Part shown: positions 21,185 to 33,100 of the stretch, piece by piece
Layout of the letters: each line of letters starts with the position of its first letter
Position numbering within the stretch: position 1 is the first letter of the stretch
NCBI GenBank assembly: GCA_944472135.2
Contig: CALYDD020000414.1
Coordinates: forward strand, 62,001-126,000
DNA length: 64,000 nucleotides
Reading direction: 5' to 3'
Source of the DNA: Trichobilharzia regenti
Taxonomy: Eukaryota > Platyhelminthes > Trematoda > Strigeidida > Schistosomatidae
Program-made: the position numbers and the translations under genes
Notes under the pieces: generated by a model
The model's input: the letters and a program-made list of their open reading frames with translations, nothing else
Told to the model about the DNA's origin: nothing
The model's database searches: none

Positions 21185-24100
21185 GTAAGAATAGTTTGTG
21201 AGCTCACATCACATTTTTTAACTCGTCTCACATCTATGATGATGTTAATATGAATAATAAGTTCCCGCTGAACTATCCTACTACAAAGAAGGCTGTTTCA
21301 GTTTGACATCTAACAGTTTTGTTAGTCATGATAGAGAAGATTTGTAGCTCAGGTGGACGATTTTCATGTGGTTGTGTTCTCTGAGCTAGTTGGATAGTTA
21401 ATTTGCGAAGATTTCATCGCCCCCTACTAGGCGACATCTTCAGTGCATACTTCAATTCACTAAAGTGAGTTTTTAGATTTCTCCACGAGTTTATTAATCA
21501 TCTCTCCCAGTGGGTGACCTTGGACGTGATTGGTTGTTTTTGTGTGTTTTCACACTTTCTAGGTTACTTGTATTCGTACTGATTGTATCATCGACTTGAA
21601 CTTTGACCCTATGTGCATGGTATTTCCTTCTTATTGGTTGATAAATTTTGTCTATTTCGATGTTTCTATTGATTGATGATTCACTGGAATACCAGGCAGG
21701 CTTCTAAAAATTCTCTAGCATTCTTGTTGTTTCCTTTGTCTAATGTCTGAACGTTGTCCCAGTCGAAATAATGTCCGTGGTTGTCTGCATGTAGTGATAT
21801 GAGTGGTGGAGTGGATATCATGTCTTTTGACGGCTAGCTTATGTTCGTGGATACGAAGACGAAGGGGACGTCCACTTTGGCGAATGCCGTCAAAAGACAT
21901 TACATCTTTTGGGGATTATTTAAAAACGAAATTGTTACATTGAGAAAGACGCTAAAAGCTGGTGGCAGAGTGAGTGAGGTATCGCTCAACCAAATTGTCA
22001 ATACTTCTGTAGGCGGACACATGGAATCATGCAAGAAATTAACAAATATTCTTTTGAATAAGGCATTTAGAAGACGAATTTCACGAGATGATATCGTCAT
22101 TTCGTGGTGTCTTTACAGTCGCTTTACAACTAACATGGTTAACAATAATAAAATAAAGTTCATGACAACTACTCAGTTATATAAAAAAAGTACATACTAA
22201 TGACCAGTGATATTTAGATAGACCATGTTGTCCATGGTAGGCGAAGGCTGAAGTCTATTGTGTTTTTGTACACACAACTTAGGCTGTATGTGATTAATCC
22301 CCAAAGTGCTTCCATCACCTTCAATAATCTTGAATTAGAGTTATGTGTGATGTGATAATTGCGAAACAGTCATTATTATTGATTTTGTGACCTGGCATTA
22401 ATAAGTGCTTTGCAATCGATGATGCTGGATTCCTATTCAGGCTAATTGCATTGCGATTTTCTAAATGATTTAAGAACCATTTTGGAACAAATTCCTTTCG
22501 ACGACGTTGGAAGATTCTGTTGGTTCTACTTATATGGGTGTCACTGCAGCTGCAGGTGAACTTGTAGATAGAGTTTGAAGTGGAGTCACAGAATTTCGTC
22601 CTTTAATCGTAGGTACAAGGAACGAAAATGCTCGACAAGTGAGAAAAAGAGATGTGGTGGCATAGAATGTGCGTTTGATGGCTGACCTAAGTCTTTGAGC
22701 TGTCAACTGCATAATCTGGTCATCCTCGAATGGCAGGTTAATAAACCCAGCTTTCTTTGATGGGAGCAAAACTGGTAAAATAAAGATAGTGTCCACTCCA
22801 TATCTGTTTACGAAAAATAGATCGCATAATCGTTCCATCATCTCTCCTGGTCATTGTAATATCCAGGTAACCGAGTTTTTCATTCCATTTTAGTTCGGAA
22901 ATCACACTCGGATATTTGAATAAATAGGGTAATAAAGTTTTCAATGGATTTACTATTACAGGATTTTCATCATGAGCTGACATTAGTTAGAGAACCATTG
23001 GAAAACCTGAGAGTACTAAACAGCTGTTTCGTTCTAGTTTGAGACTGTTCAGCAGTACGCACCCGCCCCCACGGTTCGAATCCAGGATCTTCTGGTTACA
23101 AGGAGAGCTCGTATACCATTAAGCCACTGGGACCCGATACAAAGGCCGCGCTAGCCCAGGTGCTGTCCAGTTCTCTTTGGTTTTCCAATCGTTCTCTAAC
23201 TAATGTCAGCTCATGATGAAAATCCTGCAACTAATCATATCCTTACAAACCAACACTTGGGGATTTACTATTATTACCAGTTCAGAAAGCCACTTCAGTT
23301 CAAATCAGCTGATTTCTGGACAGCTACATATGAGCGAACTGGCAATATCATGCAAATCAAACTCTCAGCCTGAAAATTATTTTGGCCCCGAATGAGCAAG
23401 ATGGCTGCCTGGTGCTGAGATCACTTCGATCTGGCTAGCAGTCAACACGCGTTGATGTGAATAGCATCCAGCTACTTATTTCCAGAAATCAGTAGTATAT
23501 AGTTGTTTGCAAATATTTCTGTTGATTTCGTCAATTAAGTACTGAGTGCAGTAAAATCCATAAATTGAACGACGGAATCGACGTTAATGCTCGGTGAAAC
23601 GAAAACTTCTGATTGAGAATTTAATTCAATGATGTATCGTCCTTCACTTATGTCTCTGTTTTGACAGAGCAAGTGGATATCACGTGAAAAATGAAACTTT
23701 ATCCACTTTCATTTTGAGATGCTGTCAGTTAGGTAAACTTCATACATTTATTCGCCTTAATGAATTTGAATAAAGCAAGCATTATAGTTTTTGCAGAGTA
23801 AAGTGGTATCATCATCGGTTATTTACTTGCCTTCTCGTCAGCTGCTTACAGGCCGAAGAAATATGTAAAAATATTTACAGAAACAATTTTGACAAACTTA
23901 AACAAAAACCAATCGATCAGTATCTTATTATATTGTTATTGTACGCTTGGGTTCCTAGTGGAACAACGGCTTCAACTGCACGTCTCCACTTACCACTTCT
24001 GTCTTCCTTCTGCTGTACTTTTCACCTGCATCCATCCATGTTAGTCAGTCCATACTGTTTCAACTCCTCTTCATCACACAATCTCCTCCATGTCACCCAC

Positions 24101-27100
24101 CCTTGCCCTGACATCCCAGTCGCCGCTTCCCCTTCGGCCTGGTTCCACTCGAGCAATGGCCTGACGCGCGCGCGATGTCACCCAGCGCGGCCTACTCAGC
24201 CACGAGTGTCCAATCCATCTCAATGCACTTTCTCCTGCATATTTGTTGGTTGGGCTATTGCTTCTTGTTTTGTTTGTTTGCTTGTTTGTGACCACAGTTT
24301 CCCATAGTTGGTGATTCTTTCCGGCCCGGCCGGCCGGCCGGCCATCTGATCTTCAGTATACAGCCAGCGAAGACAGTTGTTGGTTGATGAAGGTCTGCAA
24401 CAGGCTGTTGGAAATATTGTTTGTGATCCGCCCGCCCGCCCGCCAAGTTTCTGATCCGTTCCGTGTATACAAACTGACTGACTTGACTTTGTTTGTATTG
24501 GAAATCCGACTGGATTTTGTTGTTGATGCTGGCTGGCTGAGTGACGAAGATTGCTATCCAGATTGGTTTCAGTTGGTTGATGAATGTGTGTGTTTGTCGC
24601 CCCCCACCCGATTCTCGCTCGATTTGACATCCTCGTCCGTTTCTTGTGGCCTGTAGTTGAGTCAATGCTCCCTAGATAAGTGAGTGAGTGAGTGAAGTAA
24701 CCTGTTTCAAATCCCACCCGTTGATGGTGATCAGCTACTGGCTGGATGTGTGCTGTTGTTGTTGTTGTTGGTTGTTTATTTTCATAATCTCCGTCTTGTC
24801 TATGTTCACCTGGAGTCCTCTCTTCTCCGGCCGCCTCTTCCACCAGTTTGTCGGTCGGTTTTCGTCTGTAAGTCTTCGATTTTGTGTGACATCAAACATA
24901 AATCATCGACACGCGAAATCCACGTCTTCTACGTTCTTCACGACGCTCCAGGATATCCCTGTCTTCTCGTTTCTCACTGACTGTCTGACCCCTAATATAT
25001 ATATATATATATATAGTTGAGCAACGTGGGGCTCGGTCAGTACCTGCATGGTGACCGGCTTGGTATTTCGGGTGTTTCCGGCTTTTTGTGCTTCGGTGGC
25101 ACAGTGGTTAGGACTTTCCCGATCATGCACATGGTCCGAAGTCCAATCCCCTGTCGACGCACACCTGATATCTATGGTCGGTCTGCAAAATTTGGGCTAC
25201 CAATATCCATGGTGAAAATTCCATACTTGTACCAAAAATACAGTGCGGAATTAAGCTGTAATGAAAAATAAAATAAAAAAAATAAATTATATATATATAT
25301 ATATATAATAAACACTATTCCGAACAATAATAATCATACACAATGGAAACTTTTCAGCATTTCTCATTCACATGAAAGAGAGATGAGAAATCTGCAGTTG
25401 CCAAGCAGGGTAATGACAGACTGATTACCGATTCTTTCTGGACGCATAAATCAGGTGTCAGGCGTTTGATAGAGATGGCTTCAGAAAGCTTGAGGAGAAT
25501 AGGGCTCTTTTGTCTATTGATAATTTTGAACGACTTTCCGACGTCCACCTCATAACCGGTGTCAAGGAGATGCCTGGCGGTGGCAGTGTTGAAACACTAT
25601 CTATGGTAACTAGAAAAATATGGTCTTTACTGACGTAGAGTTTTGATAATTTCTCCAAAACGCTTTATACGTACGTCTTTGAACATGAAAGTGATCAGTA
25701 CAGCAATTCATTCAGATCCAGTTGGAATATGTGAATCCTTTGGTAACAGTTTGAATAGTTAAGTCGTGCAAGTGTTGGTATATGCCAGGTTGAAGTTGCG
25801 GCGGTCATTTGCTGAAATGTATGCGTGTTATAAGTTTAACAGCTTTAGACTGTTTTGTCAACTAATATTAATTACACATTGATGAGATTTCCTGTTCTAT
25901 ATTACCACACAGCTAATGGGTCGTATTCCACTAATGATACTCGGCTAAATACTGTTCGTAAATTCTACAAATCCTGTGTGGAATATGGAAATATTTCTCT
26001 CCAGGAGACAAGAAGGCAGACAACTCGTTTGATTGAAAGATTATTTGGTGGATGGGATTTGTTGTCGTCTTCTTCGCAGAATCTCTCCGAAACATCAACG
26101 CCACAACAGGGAGTTGACGATTTCAATTTAGATGATATCTACTTTCCGATTCTGAGCATCACAAAAGGCTGTCCTTTATTTTCAATTGATATTAATGGGG
26201 GAACCCAAACGATCCATGTAAGCAAGCTGTATAATTAATACTGATTAGGTGCTTTATTATGATGATATATTAACTTGACAAAGAGTACTAATTTAACCTA
26301 CCTCCCTATTCGGCGCTATTTTCTGCTGGTTTATTTACGGTGCACAGCAGTACACAGGATAACTTTGCAGTTATTGCTGTTTGTCAGGATATAAGAAAGA
26401 ACTGCAGCTTGAGGTATACTACTGAAGACTTTCAGCGGAAGATTACCATTCAAATCCTGCTACAGTGTATTATCAGACATCCGTAGAGTAGGGCTGACGG
26501 AAATTTTTATTAAGTCACCCCACATCACAGTATTTTTCTGTGCAGAACCCTCACCTCCGACTGACGAAAACGTCTTGTGGATTCCATATACCGACACAGA
26601 TCTCTCTCGCTTTCTGTGTGCTTACATTTCTCTGTTAGTTAAAAGTGATAGTGAATTACAATCACAAAGAAATGGTGACCGACAGTGTGGTTTCATGATT
26701 TCTATCCAATAAACCGAACAAGTCGGTGGCACAGCGGTTAGGATGCTCGCCGACCATGCACATGGTTCAGGGTTCGATCCCCGACCGACGCACTCCATTA
26801 CCTCGCTAAGCTAGTAATAAAGCTGGTAAAGAAGGAAGGTTGGGCATGAGGCCAGCAACCCTATCCTGTAAAAATGATCATCACTGCTACAGAAACTTCA
26901 AACCTTCTAGCTTTAAGCACTATGTTCCACTAGACAACGTGAAGGAAAAAAAGCCGAACGTTAAGTTTAGGTTAAAAAGGGCTGAGTTGGAATTAAGCAA
27001 AAACAACGGTTTGTTTGAGGGAAGTTGGTGTCATCATCGTTTAATTCATCGGTTTCTCTTCACTGAACACAGAAATTGTTAAACGTAAATTTAGCACCTC

Positions 27101-30100
27101 ACATATGCGAAGGTGTATATAAATACCAGCAACAGAAACTGTCCCTAATTCACTCGACAACAAAGAGTTTGCCAACCACTACAAATTAGTATACTGGCGG
27201 AATTCTACATACTGTATAATTGAACAGGTGGATCAACCTCTGTTCCGGTGAGGAAACCTAAAGGTCCAGGATATCGTGATTAAATTTTTAACCCTTCAGA
27301 CAACGAAAGTGTTTCAGTGGGGTGAGTCAATAAGGACAAAGCGAAGTCTTGGGATAGAAACAACTTCCAGCAAAACAATAGTCACTTGTAGAGTCTTGAA
27401 ATTGCCTAGAAGAATTTATTTCTTATCTGCAGGTTACTATTGGCAGTTCACTTTATTGTGATGCATGCATTAGCAGTCGTTACGTTGATATTCTTTAAAA
27501 TTGTCAAAAACATGGATACTGAACAAACAGTACTCTTTTCGACTACCTTTTCTTCATCAGGATCTACATTTATACGTCGGACTCTACAGTTATGTATATA
27601 CATTATAGTGAATGAATGAATGAATTAGTGTGATGAACAACATTAATGTTCCTGTTTAAATAACATCGAATCAATAATATTAATAGATTACAGCTCAGTA
27701 GCATCAACATAAAATAAGCTAAACGTCAGAAAGAATTAGGAAAGATAATATTTACAAATTCATGAATATATAGTCTCTTCTGAAGGCCGGTCAGACCAAT
27801 AGTAGGGGCTGGACTTGCTTCTTTTGAACACACAGCACTGGTTGTTTGAGGCGAATTGCAATAGCCTCTGTTGTTTGGAGCATACGGTGCTTCGATGATT
27901 TTGGGAATTTATTAGGCACCCGGTAGATGATGAAAGAGAAGGATTCTTCAATGCTAGCTAGCTGGCTTTGTGGCCGGTTAGCACCAGATGGTCCAAGATT
28001 GAACTGTTAATAGTTTCAACTACACCTTTACTCAGCCATACTAGGAGATGGTCTCGAGAGAGTACGAAAAATTGAGTTCCTAGAGCAACAGCCAATATAA
28101 CTCTCTCCACAAGCGCAGTCGAATTGGTTTACAGATAGTGAGTAGGCCATTTCCGTCGCTTTCTTTGTCATGTTTTCTTGATAAATTTGTCGGGATAACC
28201 ATTCTTTAAAATCCTAATTCTGTTTAGATTTCAGGTGGAAGATTCGCTTCCTATAAGGGCGCTTGTGAAAAGCAGGTAATTATTTCAAAAATCTACATTT
28301 ATTCAATAAATTCTCACCAAATCGGAAGGAAAATAACAATTGTATGCAATAAATAAAAGTTAAATAATAATGGATCAACCAGTGTGGACGATCGATTGAT
28401 TCGAATACTCGTGACTTTGCAAATGAAACATTTTGTGATTATTTAAGTGTTGGTTTGTGACGATTTGGTTGTTTGCAGGTTTTCATCATGAGCTGACAGT
28501 AGTTAGAGAACCATTGGAAAACCTGCCAGGCAGTACTCGACAGGTGTTGTGATAACTTTGTAATTACTTTCAGTTGAAATCCACTCTTTAGTCACTTTCG
28601 GCTACTGACTGTGAATTAAGTGTTAATTTGATTTATTTTGATAATTTCGCAGCCCGCATACTGTCGCACAGTGAGATGATATCGTCTGCATGCATACTCG
28701 AGGTCAAAAAAGTCTATCTCCAGGTAGCAGATCTACACCACCTATACACACACATCCTTCAGAGCTGACTCCAGAATGTCATCGATGGCAAAGTTAAAGA
28801 GAAATGGAGAGATAGGGCAACCCTGTCTAACCCCACTGTTTGGTGTTGGGAACAGTGATGATAGTTGGTTGTATGCCCTCACTCTACCTGAGTAGGTGTT
28901 TCTGTATAGGGCTTTCAATATGTTAACAAATTTCCCAGGTACACCTCTCTCTAACAGACAGTTCCAGAGCAAAGTTCTCTCCAACGAATCGAAGGCAGCT
29001 CTAATATGAAGAAACACAACGATCGTTGGCCTGCAATACGTATGGCGGTGTTCCAGCAACTGACGAAGGGTGAACACATGATCAGTGCATCCACGACCTG
29101 AACGAAACCCAGCCTGCTCTTCGCGAATCAATCCCCTACGTATTTTGCACAGCCTTTGAAGCAAGACAGCAGTCAATATTTTAGACGCGACTGGTAGCAG
29201 ACTGATACCCCTATGGTTGTCGCACAAATTATGCCTACTTTTTTAAAGATAGGGACGATCATGGCTTCGTTCCAAATTGATGGTACACTCTCTGTCTCCC
29301 ATACTTTCCTGAACAACCCGGTTAGAGCCATTATGAGAGTCTCACCACCATCTTTAAAAAGAGCCGGGGGTAAATTGTATGGGCCAGGCGCCTTATGGCG
29401 TTTCAGCACTAGGAGTTCCTTACGGATCTCCGCCTCAGTGGGTGGGTCGGTACTAATCGACCAAGAAGCACTGGGGCTACTGACAGTAGACACTGAAGCT
29501 GTTGGCCAGCTAGACTGTTTCCCGAAGTGCTCTGCCCAGCGTTCCAGCCGTCTTTTCAAGCTGGTAATTGTTGTGCCATCTGACCCACAGACCGTCTCGC
29601 TGACACCTTGTTTCATGCTGCCAGTGGCTCGGATGAGTTGGAACAGCTTCCGACTGTTGTCAGATGCAGCAGCTGACTCCATCTCACGCTCACGTTTTGA
29701 CCACCGGGCTTCGCGGTCCTTACGTAAACACTGTCTAATCTTGCGCGTGAGAGCCTTTCGCTTATTGTTGTATTCGCTGCCAGCCGGAATGGCCCGGCGT
29801 TCATCCAGGAGTTGCAAGGAACTCGCAAAAACCCAAAGGTTTTCAGCGGAGCATTCTTTCAGGCCACAAGAGGCTACACTCGCCCTTTGCATGGCACCTT
29901 GCACATGAAGCCAATGTTCATCTAAACTACTTGGAGAGTTGCTGGCAAGCATTGATTGTAACTCATTCTGGTATTTCAAAGAAGAAGCAGGTGCTACTAG
30001 TTCGCTCATATAAACGTTTAGGCGACGGCTTTTATGAACGCCACCAAATCGCATGACGAACTTGGTACACACTAACGCATGATCGGAGTCCAGGCATGTG

Positions 30101-33100
30101 CCCCAGAAGGAGCGACAGTCTTGTATGCATCCTCGCCACCGAAAACTGACAGCAATATGATCAATCTGAGTCCAAGCTTGATTCGCAGAGGGAGGATGCC
30201 AGGCAGCGCTACGTCGATGGCTGTGCCGGAAGGTGGTGTTGGCTAGAAATAGGTTGTGATCCGCGGTCCCCATTATCTGACCTGCGACGATGTAGGCCCT
30301 ACTGACAACCTAGACGATTCTCCTCTGAGCTTAGACGCCCGACCTGTGCAATCGAGTCCCCAGCCAGCACTACAATATCCCTCCCACCTGTCCATTTCAA
30401 AAGATCGCTCAGTTGGCAGTAGAACTCATCCTTCATTGCATCCGGGCTGCAATCCGTCGATGCATAGGCAGAGAAAACAAATAGACACCGCCTATCTTGC
30501 CTACTACTCCTTACTTTCGTATAACCTTCTAGCCTCACAGCACATAAACGACTGTTAATGGGAATCCAGTCGAGCAGTGCAGCTTCGGCTCTAGCGCTCA
30601 GTGTGACACCGACACCAGCTACGCCGGATGCCGACACCACAGGGTCCCCGGATAAGCGCAGGTGGTACATACTACTAGAACTTCTAGATGGAGAGAATAG
30701 TTGAAGCACTTCACTGGGACCTCGAATGCGACTCTCCGAAATGTAGCAGACATCGATAGCGAGACTTCCCGAAATTCTTACCAACCCTGCCTGTTGTCCA
30801 ATTCGCATCAGCGTCGGAACATTGTAGGTGGCCAGCTTGAACGCGACACACGGTTTCAGGATATTTGTGTTAGATGTCACATTGAAGACAACCATTTTGA
30901 TGGTTACTCACTAACACCTCGAAACAACACGAATAGGCTAGGAACTCAGGCAAAGGCGAAAGGCTGTCGAAGGTTAACAAGTCAAGGTTAGCAAAGGTGA
31001 AATACAAGAATCTAAGCATAAAAATAAAAGTAAGGTTGGAAGGACATAAGTTGTTTGAGGGATCATTATTGCTTGAAATCATTTTTACTAGCGCACGATG
31101 AATCAAATACTGCCCGGGCGCCCAGACTGAAGCAGGTGGTTTTCTTAAGAGACCACCCTCCGAGCCTTAGACTTGGAGTCTTATCCGCAAGGCAGCGAAG
31201 CAGCGTCAGGAGCTGCATTCCCATGGTTTCCGGTGTCCCGTATGGGTTCATACACCATATGGTCCAAATGGATTCTGGAGCCTATGTATCCCATGGTAAC
31301 TGCTTACAGTCTAACCGCTATCCGAACAACCTTCCTAACATGGTAGAACCTGCCCGGACATGAGTACCACCCAGTCTAGCTTGTGGGGTCACTGCGGTAT
31401 TCAAGCCTGACCACCACGGCAAGGTAGCTCTTGTCGGCCAGGTAAAGCAGGCGAACACCTCATCCCGGCGGGACTCGAACCCGCAACCACCGGAATAGAA
31501 GTCCGACGCGCTATCCATTGCGCCACAGGGACCGCCGCGCAATAGGGAACGCAAACATATGGAACGCTTCAGGATTTTGCCTGTCATCCTTGAGCAGGAG
31601 TCATGCTAATCTTCTCTGTATCATTCCAATTTTAGTATATGTACCACCGAAGCGAGTACGCTGTTTCTTGAATGTCAGACCACCTATATGTTAACTGTAT
31701 CCACCTACGCAAAGTCTTTTTTCCCATTTTTTCACTACCAATATTGGGGACATAAACATTTACGTAAATTACTGTCCACTAATTTTGGCTAACAACTAGC
31801 TCTCACCACAATATTACTGTGCAACACTGTGTGATTTATCAAAATAAAATCTTATCCATTATGAATTTATGCCCTACCACAGTGCCCAAGTTTTATACTT
31901 ATATCCATATTATAAGTAACTAGCAGTGGATTCATTGAGAACGATTTTAGCCGTGTCACCAATATAATCTTGAGGCTTCATTGGTTTTTACCACCCGATT
32001 GACTCGTACCAGTCAGGCGTTTCACACCTTCCTAACTGGTCTGTCTGTGTTCCTCAAAATGACGAGAGAATGGCTTTGTCTGATGTCTCATTCATGACAT
32101 AAATGTCCTTGATTTCACACTGTATATCCATGAATAATTTCATTCGTAAAATTTTCTGTAAACAGGTGTATGCTGAAAATATTGCGCCAAAGTATTACGA
32201 AAATGCGTATAAACTGGGAGTATCCCCAACCGAGGAGAGCAAGTTGCAAGCTGCTTTTGAATCGCACACACGTTTGTGTCATGTACGTTTTCCTTTAACC
32301 TTGTAACATATTGACAATAAAATTTCATATGGAATGTGAATTTCAGCTGGTAGTATATACTCATGTATACTCGAATAAACTGCAGGTTGTTTTGCTCGAA
32401 AAACAGAAGTATGATGAGTATCTCAACTCATTACGAAGCAAATAAATTGGATGCGTTATCAGAAGACAGAGACTATCTGCAAAATGTGATGTGATGTATT
32501 TGCGCTATACATTTCGAACAATCTGATCCCTTACACATTCGCTTGTCAAGTCGATATATATGAAAAAATTTAAATTAAACAAAGTGACAAAAAAAAGATG
32601 TAAGAATGATTAACACAACGTTTTCTGTCCCATTAAACAATATTTCAGACTTTGCAGTTGACTGTCAGTTTGAAAATTTGTATGATCAGTTGAGTTCTCT
32701 AACTCCTTCATCGACAGGTAGCCAAAGTCAGTTGAAAGTTAAATTTGTAGATGTAGCCCACACCAATTCCGTAATTCAAGTTGGAAACAAAGAAGCATCT
32801 TAAGATCAACTCATTTTAAAGCCCTAAAGGAATTACGTAGTAGATCCGATTTAGTTATTTTGAAACCTGACAAAGGATCTGGTGTAGTTGTAATGGACAG
32901 AAATGATTATAAAACAAAAATGTTAGCCATGCTGATGTTCCTTCGGATGATATCAGAAAATTGGAAGGAAAAGTAACTTCTCACTTAGTAAAACCTCGTG
33001 GCATGGACGTTATCGATAAACAGGAGTTTAATTCCTTGAAACCCATGGGATCTGACTTTCCAAACCTCTATGGACTACCTAAAATTCATAAGGTTGACAA

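Noticed and set aside
21841..22200. 119-codon + strand frame with KAGGRVSEVSLNQIV
   Set aside because: Lies antisense to PLE sequence and part recurs at 55850; not an M13 segment.
26722..26800. Functional tRNA gene
   Set aside because: Good A and B boxes but poor cloverleaf, and the same head occurs on several SINE bodies in the window.
32386..32408. Exon-like GTTGTTTTGCTCGAAAAACAG after tgcag, VVLLEKQ
   Set aside because: Gives the wrong exit phase, and joining 32282 directly to 36344 aligns better in length with neprilysin.
32649..32717. Phase 1-1 exon-like segment FAVDCQFENLYDQLSSL
   Set aside because: It is the N-terminal region of the PLE at 32494-34012, as the following KPDKGSGVVV shows.
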